From Atriophallophorus winterbourni (taxonomy: Eukaryota; Platyhelminthes; Trematoda; Plagiorchiida; Microphallidae): a stretch of 64,000 nt of DNA. A model generated the notes under the pieces. That model had not been told where the DNA came from and did no database searches. It was given only the letters and a program-made list of their open reading frames with translations. Position numbers and translations under genes: made by a program. The number at the start of each line of letters is the position of its first letter. Position 1 is the stretch's first letter. This document shows, in pieces, positions 29,701 to 61,300 of this stretch. Location of the stretch: the NCBI GenBank assembly GCA_013407085.1, contig JACCGJ010000211.1:1-64000 (forward strand). Reading direction: 5' to 3'.

Positions 29701-32700
29701 GCGGTTCACATCATTGATCTACGTGCTCCGTCCCGTAACCGATCGGGTCTTCGTCTGCTGCACAAGAAGTCTGTTTTGTGCATGTGTTCCCGGTCGGATC
29801 CAGAGAGCTCCGAATACCTGGATAACGGTTGGCTTGATGACAACATTTCTTTGGCAAGCGGAGATGTCTCACCGAGCTTCACCGACTCGGTATTCTCGGA
29901 TGAGTCTCCCGTCAATTTTAATGACGACGATTTGCCCGATTTCCTGGTTTCATCTTACACCGAGCCAAGCGAGAATCACGGACACACACAACCAGCTGAC
30001 GTTAACGTTCCCGTTCCGCAAGCAAATCCAACGGGTGACTCGGTCACTGGTTCACACACGAGCCTATTCACCGGTGGTAACGATCGCATATTAGCTGGGT
30101 GGGATCTGCGAAACCCCGCTCAACCAGTTAGAAAATTTGAGGTGAATTCTGTGGGATAATCGTGTCCCTTTTGCACCCAGTATCCGTTACGTGAATAATA
30201 ACCATATAGCCGTTTGATGTGCATCCACGTTTGAGAGTAATAATATCGAGATGTAAGCTGCTATTGTTCCGAATATAAACGCAAACCTTTGATAATATCG
30301 TTTGTGGGAACAGTGTTTTCGCTATAGTGCCTTCCAATAAACTTCTTCATATTCGCAAATGGTGAGTGGCCTGTCAGAGAGTTCACAAGATGACGACCCA
30401 AAGCTCAAAGTAGAGCGTTTTTGAGAGAATTGCTGAACCAAATTCGATAGGGTCTGAAGATGAATCGATGGTACATTCCATTCCTTTTCGTGACCACGTG
30501 AGGAAGTGCAAGGGCGGGAGAGATCCTTCACGCAAACAGCATTTGACCGAAGTTAGTACTTTCAGGCGAAGTTTGACGACCTATTGACCCTCTGAGAGAG
30601 GTTCACCCTCAGAGGGAAAATAAAAACCTTCTCTTTACCACCTTGTGTGAATTCGAATATTTCTCTAGGTCATATTCTTATGCGTGTTATATATGAAGCA
30701 TTGAAAATGGCTCTGAATGCTAAACAAGTTGCGCTTGTATGCCACTGTTGGGTAAGGTTGGTACGACCAACCTGTTCAACAGTGGCATACAAGCGCAACT
30801 TGTTAACCATTCTTCCACTGTTTCAACCTGATGAGTGCAAACAGCACGAAACCGGTCGTGGTGTGTGTGCGATGGAGATGCATGTAAATGAGTATTTTTG
30901 CTCTGAATGCTGTTTTGCGTTTTCTATTTGACTCTCGACTGATTCACAAAAGAGTGGATAAGTAATGTCAATTTAATTTTTATCTGCATATTATTATCCT
31001 GGGCTATGTGTAGAAAAATTGACGTCTCTCTTTCAAATCATTGTAAATCATTTTCCGTCAGTTTTCAAGTTATCCGAGGAAAATGTCGTTGCTCAACAAT
31101 CAAGAACTGTGGGTTGCCGAACCACCTGGCTCGCTGCATCTTTTCGACGTAAGACAAGGTCGACTTGGTCATATTCACGTGAGTTGCGCCATTCCACTAA
31201 ACTATCGATCCCGTGTGATTGTCTCCCATTTTTCACTTCCGGTATTTCTGCATGCAGTTACGATGTGTTATCGCTCGCGTTTCTTACGCGTTGTTATCCT
31301 CAACGTTGTCTCTGTCGGCCTTATAAGCAGTTTGTTAATTGCGAGTGCAACATTTTTTTTGGTGTGACATCTTCGCGTATGCGGATGGAAACTAGACATC
31401 TACAGTGAAAACCGCTGTACTTTTTAACCATTCAGCTCACAGCGTGTTAGAATAAAACTTATTGTACCATTTTAAATTCTTGATCATACCGATCACTGGT
31501 AACATAACTTCTCATCTCATGCTTCACATGATCCGTGGTAACTCCTGGCTTTGGTGATTATGATATAATAAGTGTCGTTTGGAGTTTAGTTTCGCTATGC
31601 TGATGCTTGCTCGTTTGCGATGGTTGGGACGTTTTAAGAATACCTCATCACCGTTTACCATACCGCGCCTTATTCGTAGAGCCTAGTAGAAGCTGGGAGA
31701 AAAGATCGGGTGGCCAGTCCATGACGTGGTGCGTTGGGATAAAGAAACTCACCGTAGCGCCATGTTCAGTTGGGCGTATTCGTTTACCTTGGTGGGGTCC
31801 AAAAGCTCCACCTAATCGTTGGCTAGAAACCTTACGAGATATGGCTGCAAACCGAAGTCAGTGGCAGCAGTGTATTTTATTGTGTCATTTTTCAATCCGG
31901 TATTATTTGATGGAAAAAAACATAAAGACAACACAAAATCGCAAGCAGTGAGACTACCAAAACAAGCTGCATTTGCTTTTGCACATTCCGCTTGCTTGCT
32001 TTCCTGTTTTTCACGCGCTTGCTTATCTGTCTTTCCCGCTTCATATTGCTTGGCACTTTGTCTGGCCCCAGACGTGTGCCTCATGATGATGATGATGCAT
32101 GAGTGTGTGGTGTCTAAACGTAGAGATAGAAGAAATTGTTTAGTACAATCAAAAGTTTATCCAACAATAAAATATTTATATGGAGAATGGGAACAAAATG
32201 ATTTCAACTGGTTTCCATGATCAAATTTGGTCCCGTTTGTTCAGTATCAACTGCTTTATTGTTCAACCCGTTTTTATCCGGTTTATCGCTTCCCATTTGC
32301 TCAGTCCTCAAATCTTGCTGGTTGGACTCGAGGTTTCGGAGATTTAGTGGCGGTATCTGGTTGCCTCTACGTTTCCGGGTTACATGGAACTGTCCGCGCG
32401 TTCCATCCAACGTGCCCTCCTTGTCCCATGCGTTCCACGCCCATCATTAAAAATGTACCACAAAGTCCGACAGCGGTGAGTTCAAGATACTGTCTGTGCT
32501 GTTTTGAATGCTCGTCGACTGTGATACGGTCACGCAGGAAATAGCCTTGATAGTAACGCAGCGATTGCAGTTAACACTAAGCCGCTTGAAGGGTAGGCAG
32601 CTGCGCAGGTAAATTCAGTTGCCAAAGGTATTAAATGGAATCCTTAGGTTTTAGCAACCTGACAGTATCTGAGCCCACGCGCAATCTCTGACTGTACGGC

Positions 32701-34768
32701 ACTTTGCTTGGATGCGAAATTTTGCTTACTCAAAGGATAATAATTTTGCTCAAGCAAATATAAAATACGGCCTTTTGTATTCCTGTTTTTAAAGTTGGGG
32801 GTTTTCGTGTTAAACAACCGCGTGCATGAACTTGGTCTCTCTTTGAAGGCGTACGTTCTTCGGTGGTATTTTCGCCCCCCCACACACACATTCGTCACCC
32901 ATATTTTTCCAGGCGTTTAGGCATGCAGAACTGTCTGAAAAATCATGTGTTGAAATTTAAAACTACAATTTGTAGGAATGTTATGTGTTGTCGACCTACT
33001 TCAGTCGATGTTGACTATGGATATGGTCCAACAGTTTCGGATGTCACAAGCTCTCCTGCAACGCTTTCAGCTGCAGTCGATAGGTGTCCGAGAGCACTGT
33101 TTACTCTTCTCAACTTGGACACGATGCTTTCACACATTGCCTCCTCCATAGTGAGCGGCCAAGAATGTTCATATGTATAAACTATATTTATTGTGATGCT
33201 ATATGCTTTTCGCACGGATGTGCAATCGTGCAGCATTTCTGTGCTGTACGGCTAACATCGTGCTAAATTGATTGGCCAACGGTAGTGAGCTGCATGCTGA
33301 AACACGCTGGAGTCTCACTACCATTTCTATTTCTATTCCCCCCTCATATCTGTCTAGGCCTGGGCAACCTGACAGTATATTAGCCCACGTGCAGTCTCTG
33401 ACTGTGCTGCACTTTGCCTGGATCAGGCTTGTACTTTCATACATACATATGCTTTTCGCTATGATCCTAGAGTAAATCACCCGTTTGGTAAAAGGTGCCG
33501 GGGTGAAGAAACTGAAGAACGACACGCTAAAAACACCGTTTAGTTATTGTCTCTTAATCTAGGTAAACACACAACACTAGAAAATTCATCAAATACTGAA
33601 TAACTTCGCGTTATTGAATAGAGCCAAAACAATAGATTGACTGCCATATTCACACTTTGGGAAAGAAAGTTAAGTGAACCGGACACCTTCATGTTGTTTG
33701 AGGATTAAAAATGAAATCATATTCGTTAGCTAAAGATTATTAAAACATTGCGCTACGTGCAATGCTTACGTTACTCGGAGCTCCTGCCTACAAACTGACG
33801 AAAATTGTAACACCTAATCGAGGAATCAATTTCTACAGAAAAATGTGGATGCCGATACAAAAGGCATACGTCTGAGACCTCGTTTGTTCACCTCAATGTA
33901 CAAAATAAACGCTACATTTCCTTTCTACTGAACGTAACGAGAATCGACCCAGTGGGCTGCCTATTCACAAGAGTACGAGAAACTTCCTTGGGTTCGCCAT
34001 TTTTGGGTTTTAATGTAAGCGGTACAGATTAAAAAATGGCGCATTCGAAAAGATCGACTTTATGATGAGTGGAGTTCAGGAAGTGACCTTTGGGCAGACC
34101 GCACTTGCGTTATAAAGACGTTTGCAAGAGATATGAAAGCTCTTGGCATTGGGCCGACGATTTCGGAAAAACTTGCTCTTGACCGCTTACTTTGAAGGCA
34201 CTGTGTAAAACGTCATGTCCATACGGGATAACTTCAAAAAACTAGATAAAGCTCATCAGAGCGATCGCAGCACAATAATTTTCACCGAGTAATTCATTGT
34301 CCTTTTGGTAACTGAACATTCACAATAAGGTATAGCGAACTGCAAACTATTAACATGACCACATAATGTAAATCGTTATGCAATCCAGCAAGTATACCGC
34401 CATTTTGTTACTTAGTTGGCCTATTCGGACTTTGACCATAGTCGTACACTTTCGCGACACAACACATGCAACTTCGGCGTGCCATTCCTGATAGGATTAT
34501 CAGTTATTTGTAGCACACAATCGTTTCAAGGTCAAAATTGGCGAATAATTGTTTATCACCATGTTGGTTTGTATAACTCGTGCACTACAAAAATTCCTTT
34601 CTAATTCTGTCGAACTCCGATGAGGTGAGGTGGCACTCATCAAAATCGTGTTGCTTTTTTGATTATTTTGATAGATTGTCTTGTTTGTAGATGGCTGCCC
34701 GCATGGGACTGTTAGCTGTTGGAACGGGAAACGGTACTGTCCACATATGGTCTTCTACCCGCCCGTGA
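26707..34768 (+). CDS. FBXW9: F-box/WD40 protein, FBXW9-like (7 exons)
   Basis: Exons by hand: 26,707-27,088; 27,125-27,244; 29,443-29,558; 29,634-30,141; 31,062-31,178; 32,245-32,475; 34,691-34,768. All junctions are GT-AG with matching phases. Exon 1 has an F-box (VVSLKDLPVEVFYLICDYLS, LKRVCRNFNAWL), which in this family binds SKP1 of an SCF ubiquitin ligase. Later exons carry WD40 blades (GWIWSIQSHGHHVLTGSWDG, SLFTGGNDRILAGWDLRNP, LWVAEPPGSLHLFDVR, LYVSGLHGTVRAF, GLLAVGTGNGTVHIW), the likely substrate-binding propeller. About 516 aa. Exon 4 contains an acidic, serine-rich insert (about 29,800-30,060). One extra base near 26,941-26,948 breaks the frame of exon 1 between SCFHMY and QEQNVDWMKACAHRE; everything else is intact, so this may be an assembly error. 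Assignment to FBXW9 rather than another FBXW member is by overall layout. Confidence 0.8.
27089..27124 (+). other. 36-nt micro-intron in F-box gene
   Basis: The frame after LHIPE meets TGA at 27,107-27,109. Removing 36 nt with GAG|gtagcc as donor and ctctatcag|GTC as acceptor deletes the stop, keeps the frame and joins LHIPE to VSKDLLLVGDRGRVLSV. Introns of 35 and 37 nt are found in the neighbouring TBC gene, which supports this reading over a nonsense mutation. Confidence 0.65.
28082..28172 (+). repeat. SINE-A 3' part
   Basis: tatctgtctaggcctgggca followed by acctgacagtattttagcct and tttgcctggattaggctcgtg-like sequence; it sits in the second intron of the F-box gene and lacks the SINE head. 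Confidence 0.75.
28400..29080 (-). pseudogene. RTE-like LINE fragment, strongly decayed
   Basis: Minus-strand pieces read FRALYSNTSGRVRVNTSLSV (compare LRALYAHTSGCVRVYNELSP in the RTE at 23.7 kb), then RQ-NDVRF and, further on, the VDRFTYL-type post-RT region in broken form. It lies inside the F-box gene intron. Confidence 0.6.
30710..30911 (+). mobile_element. 178-bp palindromic hammerhead element with 12-bp target duplication
   Basis: gctctgaatgct flanks the insert perfectly on both sides (30,710-30,721 and 30,900-30,911). The insert (30,722-30,899) starts with a perfect 28-bp inverted repeat (30,723-30,750 with 30,777-30,804), whose spacer contains a second small palindrome (aggttggt/accaacct). 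A hammerhead motif follows. The same sequence blocks occur at 59,470-59,737, so it is a rearranged, inverted short copy of a hammerhead-carrying Penelope-like repeat. It lies in an intron of the F-box gene. Confidence 0.8.
30828..30861 (+). ncRNA. Hammerhead ribozyme motif (weak stem I)
   Basis: CTGATGA (30,828-30,834), stem II GTGC/GCAC with loop AAACA, GAAA (30,848-30,851), palindromic stem III ACCGGT and cleavage site GTC (30,855-30,857). The immediate stem I is short (AC with GT), with CCAC at 30,815-30,818 as a possible distal partner of GTGG. Core complete; activity uncertain. Confidence 0.7.
31593..32096 (+). pseudogene. RTE-like LINE 3' end
   Basis: Homologous to 17,990-18,494: atgctgatgcttgctcgttt, accgcgccttattcg, cgttggctagaaacctt, gaagtcagtggcagcagtgt and the tail catgatgatgatgatg. 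Mostly non-coding 3' region of the element, lying in an F-box gene intron. Confidence 0.75.
32648..32712 (+). repeat. SINE-A 3' fragment
   Basis: agcaacctgacagtatctga, tctctgactgtacggcactt, then ttgcttggat. Ends abruptly without the tail. Confidence 0.7.
33201..33459 (+). repeat. SINE-A full-length copy with 13-bp target duplication
   Basis: Perfect duplication atatgcttttcgc at 33,201-33,213 and 33,447-33,459 encloses a 233-bp SINE. Sense orientation is set by the 3' end, where gtgctttcat-type sequence runs into short repeats (catacata here, ccatacc repeats at 54,290 in reverse). The 5' part (ggccaacggtagtgagctgc, then cacgctggagtctcac) is tRNA-like; another copy reads ggagtttgaattcc where a B box would be. 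No poly(A) tail. This is the reference copy for the family. Confidence 0.8.
34037..34230 (+). pseudogene. LINE-B 3' fragment
   Basis: Reads RKDRLYDEWSSGSDLWADRT, then VIKTFARDMKALGIGPTISE and KLALDRLL. This is the KDVCKRDMKALGI, ALDRS block of LINE-B, also seen in minus sense at 47,317-47,526. Confidence 0.7.
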
Positions 34769-35176
34769 AATTTGGGCCTCAGCCTACTGAAACGTTCAGA
34801 TTTCTTTCTGCTTATGACCTGAATATTCTGTTTTGTTATCACATTTTGTTGTTTATATTTCTTCGTTATACACTGTTCAAATTGATTGAGTTCTGAAGCT
34901 TAAAGGATGGTGCTTTGAAAGTAATGTCGAGCAATAACATCGGCACAATCAGTCGCTTTAACACATTTCACTGGCATCGAGTAAGGTGGCCAAGAAAATT
35001 GGAATAAGTGAGCATCGAAAAACTGGAAAAGAAAAAATCACTTTTATGATCCGCCACAAAGCAAGTATAAAACAAAATCAGTGTCCGTGGTACGTAGAAA
35101 AGCGCATGAGAATGAAACGAACCCGCAGAAAACGGAGGGAGTAAATTACAAGGGTTGCGCCAATAGTGCTGAGCCG

Positions 35177-55226
<20,050 letters not shown>

Positions 55227-55299
55227 CTGAAAATTCGGAATATATGCAGCATGAAAATGGGAAGACAATCATCATCAAGGTATAAATTAAAATGAGGTG

Positions 55300-56400
55300 A
55301 TGAAAAATGGCAAGTGGGAATGATGACAGCTTCTATGTGATTGGCCTGATATATATGTGAGTTGTTTTATGCAATGGTCAAACAGCCGAAAATAAAAGGA
55401 AATATTTTACAGTTTTTCCTGGTATCTGCTAAAATAGAATCCAAGGAGAGACATAAAGATTGTTATGGGAGGCCAGAATGCTAAAGTGGAAAGTGGCACA
55501 CAAACGGGGTATTCAACATGGGCAATCTGTTAGCAGATTTCTGTTCATTCAGCAATCAAGATATAAATGGTAGCACCATCTGCCCACATTGAAGGATCCA
55601 CAAGAAAACTGGGACGTTATCAGAGGAAAAGACAACACAAACATCGACGATGATGGAGAAAAATGTGCTAGGCATCTGAGAAAGACGAGGTTTAGATGCA
55701 ACCTCCGATCATCATCTAATGACTGCATCAGTTAAGACAAAGCTGTGATACGTCGTTGATTCTCCGAAAGACCTCACCAAAAGTTCAAAGATGAGAATGC
55801 ACAAAAGCTCAACTGCGAAATTACGGCAGCATATTCAAAAATCAAAAGACCAGCGGTGCATTTGATAACATTAGCTATGTGACCAATAAAAAGAACAAAA
55901 CTATAAAATCTAACGGTTATTATAGTGGAATCGCGATAATTAAAAGCCATGAAATCCTATTCGCGCAAAACGATTTCACTTAAAATAACTACTAGCCAAC
56001 GACACGTTACGTAAAACGGGGCATAAAAATCTGTGAAATTGGAAAAATGAAAAGGAGTACTGAAAGATTGAACTTCTCCAAAACACCGCATGCTATTAAC
56101 TTCACTAGAACAATCTTTAGAAAGCGTTAGAAAGAGGATGATCATCCACCATGTTGGGAAAATATCATTATTTTCCCCCAAATCTCATTATATCCTTTAA
56201 ATTCCTCCGAATTGCTGATTCTCGATTCTGATCGGCCTGTTGATCGGTTATATTGTTTTCGCCAAAACAGAGTACAAATCCAGACGAGCCGCAGCCTAAT
56301 AGGCGTTTTGATCAGAGACAGTAAAATCTCTCCCTGAAAGGTCTGCCTTTGTAGCATTGGGTCTAGTTAGTCTATAGTGAATATTAGTATACAAGTTTGC
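55300..56400. other. Upstream flank of TBC gene, no recognised feature
   Basis: The start codon and first exon of the TBC gene should lie here, in the gap, or beyond. I find no ATG-bearing exon with a correct splice donor. Confidence 0.35.
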
Positions 56401-56403
56401 AGT

Positions 56404-56731
56404 ACTTACTTACTTACTTTTTTTGTGCGGCTGGCTCCCGCGTGGGATTAGCCGGCTTCATTGATGTCTCGGATCGCACCAGCCCACGCACGTCGATCGG
56501 AGGCGAGATCGTTTCAGATCGTGATCCAGTCTCGTTCCCACCTGCGAACTCCGTAGACGGTACGCAGACCCAGGGTGTCTACATCCTCTTTCACAGTTGA
56601 CAGCCAGGTTTTCACTTGACTACCTTGCCGTCGACGCCAGGTGCGAACGGGTTTGGGGTCGAGGACGAGTTTTGGAAGTGCTGTGTCTGTCTTTCGGAGG
56701 ACGTGGCCAAACAATTGCAGCCTTCGCCGTT
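56404..56731 (-). pseudogene. LINE 3' end, C-terminal codons, cut by gap
   Basis: Minus sense reads RRRLQLFGHVLRKTDTALPK, then WRRRQGSQVKTWLSTVKEDV and VRRWERDWITI, then, in another frame, DRRAWAGAIRDINEAG and stop. This is the end of an endonuclease-RT LINE ORF2. The tail of agta units lies at 56,404-56,420. The 5' side is lost in the N run. Confidence 0.7.
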
Positions 56732-57731
56732 NNNNNNNNNNNNNNNNNNNNNNNNNNNNNNNNNNNNNNNNNNNNNNNNNNNNNNNNNNNNNNNNNNNNN
56801 NNNNNNNNNNNNNNNNNNNNNNNNNNNNNNNNNNNNNNNNNNNNNNNNNNNNNNNNNNNNNNNNNNNNNNNNNNNNNNNNNNNNNNNNNNNNNNNNNNNN
56901 NNNNNNNNNNNNNNNNNNNNNNNNNNNNNNNNNNNNNNNNNNNNNNNNNNNNNNNNNNNNNNNNNNNNNNNNNNNNNNNNNNNNNNNNNNNNNNNNNNNN
57001 NNNNNNNNNNNNNNNNNNNNNNNNNNNNNNNNNNNNNNNNNNNNNNNNNNNNNNNNNNNNNNNNNNNNNNNNNNNNNNNNNNNNNNNNNNNNNNNNNNNN
57101 NNNNNNNNNNNNNNNNNNNNNNNNNNNNNNNNNNNNNNNNNNNNNNNNNNNNNNNNNNNNNNNNNNNNNNNNNNNNNNNNNNNNNNNNNNNNNNNNNNNN
57201 NNNNNNNNNNNNNNNNNNNNNNNNNNNNNNNNNNNNNNNNNNNNNNNNNNNNNNNNNNNNNNNNNNNNNNNNNNNNNNNNNNNNNNNNNNNNNNNNNNNN
57301 NNNNNNNNNNNNNNNNNNNNNNNNNNNNNNNNNNNNNNNNNNNNNNNNNNNNNNNNNNNNNNNNNNNNNNNNNNNNNNNNNNNNNNNNNNNNNNNNNNNN
57401 NNNNNNNNNNNNNNNNNNNNNNNNNNNNNNNNNNNNNNNNNNNNNNNNNNNNNNNNNNNNNNNNNNNNNNNNNNNNNNNNNNNNNNNNNNNNNNNNNNNN
57501 NNNNNNNNNNNNNNNNNNNNNNNNNNNNNNNNNNNNNNNNNNNNNNNNNNNNNNNNNNNNNNNNNNNNNNNNNNNNNNNNNNNNNNNNNNNNNNNNNNNN
57601 NNNNNNNNNNNNNNNNNNNNNNNNNNNNNNNNNNNNNNNNNNNNNNNNNNNNNNNNNNNNNNNNNNNNNNNNNNNNNNNNNNNNNNNNNNNNNNNNNNNN
57701 NNNNNNNNNNNNNNNNNNNNNNNNNNNNNNN
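56732..57731. other. Assembly gap, exactly 1000 N
   Basis: Round size indicates a scaffold join of unknown true length. Frames translated across it are meaningless. Confidence 0.99.
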
Positions 57732-57871
<140 letters not shown>

Positions 57872-58454
57872 GACGATGCGGGGGTGGGGTCCGTTGCGGC
57901 GCCACATCTGAAGAGTCAATGCCCCACTGAGTTCCGCATCGGTCTTCGAAAAGCACCAATTTAGTTTGTTGTCAGAGACAGAAGAAAAAGACGGCTAACT
58001 TTGTTATTTATTCAAGTTACTTGGGCTACAAGCTGCCTTCTCGAGTTAGCCATAGCACGACTTGTAGACAGATGAAGCATGCCAGACCCAACGTGGGGCG
58101 AGATGAGAAGGAGAACAAGAACAGCCGTTTCATTCAAGGGAACTATTACAAAAATGTTCAAGACCGAAACTCATGTTATTGCGTTTCGTGATCAAATCTT
58201 CCAAAGCGTAAGCTAGAAGAAACCTAACGTGCCTGATAATCCTGTTGTTACTGCGATGTTGCCCAAAAATGTTCCAAACAGTTACCGGTTCGACATTGCC
58301 CCACCACTGCTGCGGACTTAGATTAGTCACCCATTATCAAAAAGCTAAATTTCAATTTGCAAATGAGGATTATCCTCGAAATCGCCAAATAAATGGGTTT
58401 TTTAGCCACAAAGTCAGAACGGCCGTTCGAACGTCAGGTTCACGGATCGGATAC

Positions 58455-58497
58455 GCACACCTGATGAGCGGCAATAACCGCGAAACCGGTCGTGTGC
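58455..58497 (+). ncRNA. Hammerhead ribozyme, copy 2
   Basis: Same 43 nt as 37,089-37,131, with intact stems I and II and core. It is the duplicate of that motif, not an independent one. Confidence 0.85.
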
Positions 58498-59074
58498 TTC
58501 TGTCCTGCTTTTCGAACGTCATATACTACTTATTAATAAAAATCTGACTTTGTACGAAAACTCTGAACCGGTTTGGCGATTCGTTCGGAACGAAATGGTG
58601 GAAGTGGTGAGCTACCTCCGCACTCTTGTGTGCCAAATCATTAACGTAATGTATTGGTCAGTCGAATCTGTTTGGAGCACATGTGTGAAAGGGTGTGTGT
58701 TCAACACACACCATTCAACGCGTACCCCTCTACCGCCCCTTGTACTTCCCCAACGCGAACCGCGTTGAGAAACACAGGTATACAGTCTTGATTCGAATTG
58801 GGCACGACTCCGAGAACATTTAGATAAAGTTCGCAACTGCTTGAGACACGGAGGTTCAACCGTATGTACCACCACCACAGTTATAAAGTGTCACCATAAC
58901 TCTTTTATCTGGACCAACCAAAAGTTACAACGCGCGTGCATAATATTTGCGGGGGATTCGTCTGATTGCAGTTCAATGTGCTTCAGTTTAGCTATTTGAA
59001 ATATGAACGGAACGAGGCAAAACAAACTTAGGATGATTGCGTTATGCCTATGGGAATGAAATCAGCCTTGAAGA

Positions 59075-59285
59075 GTTGCCCCGGTGTTTATATCGGACAA
59101 ACGTTTAGAGCACGTTGTAATGGAATAAACGAATCAGAAGGCAACCCCGGAATTTGAGTGAATATGAATCACTGATGCGGGATTCTGGCCTAGCTTACCA
59201 CGTTTGAATACCGGTCATCGCGTGGATCTTGCTAACCTTATAGGGAAAGAATTCGCAGTGAGGCGGCTTAACTAGCCAAAGCTGG
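59075..59285 (+). pseudogene. Penelope-like GIY-YIG remnant, copy 2
   Basis: Same CPGVYIGQTFRARC block and same downstream frameshift as 37,700-37,905. Confidence 0.6.
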
Positions 59286-59471
59286 TAAGAATTCGGTTGG
59301 ATGGGCGGTTCTCTCTACAATCTGTCGTCCGGTTCTGGAGAGGATAAGGATTAATGAGCATAACCCCAAGTGTGCACACAGATTAGTTGGGCAGACTCAT
59401 CGGTCAGTGAACGTTGGTCGCAGCTGCACACAAACTGAACAACATCCCGGGGTATATTAATTGCATGCATT

Positions 59472-59514
59472 TCCGTCCGGCCGATTTTGTGCTGTTTGCA
59501 ATCATCAGGTAGGG
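59472..59514 (-). ncRNA. Hammerhead motif, degenerate
   Basis: In minus sense CCCTAC, CTGATGA, stem II TTGC/GCAC-like with loop AAACA, then AAAA in place of GAAA and TCGGCC in place of CCGGTC. Core mutated; likely inactive. Confidence 0.6.
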
Positions 59515-59695
59515 ACAGTAAGATCAAGATCCGCATGCGCTTGAAACAGTGGAGGAATGGTAAACAAGGACCGCTTGTATGACCCTGTTGGATAAGGCTG
59601 GTACGACCAACCTGTTCAATCACATGTGTGCAAACACATGTTTAATGGGGTAAAACCATGAACCAAAATGCTCATTTGCATGCTTTTGCGTCACA

Positions 59696-59737
59696 CCCCA
59701 CGACCGGTTTCGTGCTGTTTGCACTCATCAGGTAGGG
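59696..59737 (-). ncRNA. Hammerhead ribozyme, complete
   Basis: Minus sense: stem I CCCTAC pairs with GTGGGG (59,701-59,696; one U-G pair), CTGATGA, stem II GTGC/GCAC with loop AAACA, GAAA, palindromic ACCGGT and cleavage GTC. It lies 223 bp from the degenerate motif in the same orientation, as in tandem terminal repeats of Penelope-like elements. Confidence 0.82.
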
Positions 59738-60016
59738 TAACTTATGATTGGTCAGGTAATGTAAACTTGAACTCTGCTGATACTGATACCATTGATCTGA
59801 CGAAACTTCTGTCAGAAGCGAAGCGTCAACAAAATCTGCTCAAACCTTTTTTATTATTGCAAACTATCTTTCCATGGCTATGAATTCCCGATCGGCCTCA
59901 AACATATTCAAATATCTTGCTGAGCTCAGCCCCTGTTTAAGAGCGGGCATACTGGCATCCGTTCAATGCAAATTTGCACATGTGTAACACCCAAGCGAAA
60001 AATTGGGTCCACTCAC

Positions 60017-60133
60017 TTTGAGTATACTGTTCGCGTCATAGTTGCGCTCCATGATGACCTGGCGTTGCATGATTAGTACAGCGGCGGCGAAGAAAATGTG
60101 GAAATTTTTGGTCAAGTGTTCGCTCCATATGGT
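60017..60133 (-). pseudogene. Duplicate of TBC exon (IMERNYDANSILK)
   Basis: Same as 38,356-38,472, with splice sites kept. Part of copy 2 and not contiguous with a full gene in this window. Confidence 0.85.
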
Positions 60134-60710
60134 CTGCGGCGATTGCATTCGAAAAAGCAACGAGCGGATAATTGTGGTGAATGGAAAACCGAAATAAGAG
60201 TAAAGGGAAATAGTGTATACTGACTTTGCTTTCATTTGGTCAGCTCGATTTTTAGTTTGGATCAATGAGAATAAGTGAGCGGACGATTAGCGGACAAATG
60301 CTAACTGTTAGCCGTTTGTTGTGTCGGCATTTTCACGGACAAGTCTAAAGCGGTAGTAAGTATCGAATGCTGCCATACAACCATGGGACAATAAAAGCCA
60401 AATAAATCGGAATATACGGAACGCAAAGACTGGGGTAAGGTGCTTACACCTTGAATCAAACAAGCATTCTATCAGATGGGCAGCAGCACGAAACTTAACT
60501 AGCAGCATTTGCAGAAGTGCCGCGTAACAAGCTTACATCGCAACTCCTGTTAACGACATATATGATGCAAATCAAGTCAAGCGTGGACTGTTTGGGCTTA
60601 TAGAGCGATTTGGATATAGCAAACAGCTGGCCAGCTACCATTCAACTTCAGAAAGTGCAAAATATTGCAAGTAGGTATAAAAATTCCATTCTCCTACAAC
60701 TTTGGATCCC

Positions 60711-61300
60711 AACAACTGGAATGGACGACAAACGAGAAGGACATCGGCATATGGATTATTGGAAGACTTAAGAATAGCGTGTAATGCGAAGCCGTGTACA
60801 CCCGAGCTAGCCGCCTGCTAGGTATGCTTGGGCGTATTTTTGGACGTTTTTCCATTGAAACATTCACCCTACTCATAAATACGTATATTAACTCAGTGAT
60901 GGATTACTCAGGGCAAGCTTCGGTACCGTGGATACAAAAGGACATGAAGATGCTCGAGAAGATTTATCACAGAGCAACTAAAATGGCGTGCGGTCTTCGC
61001 GACCTCTCTTATGAGGATCGACGGGTGCATCTTAATTTTGATACACAAACTCGTAAACGAGTTCGATCGGATCTAATCCACATCTAAAAATACTAAACTC
61101 AAAGATGCATCCTCTGAGGCATCCATTTCGCCTCCGATCAAGGCATACCACACGCACTCACACCTTGGCATAACACATTCTCACCGGAACTGCCGTCGGA
61201 TCTTCTATTCGCTGCGCGTTTGTTCCTTATGTAACTCCTTACCGTCATACGTTGTACAATCCTCTAGTGAAAGAATTTTCAGGAAATAACTGGATATGTT
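60711..61300 (+). pseudogene. CR1/L2-like RT fragment, copy 2
   Basis: Identical in translation to 39,133-39,426. Confidence 0.8.
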
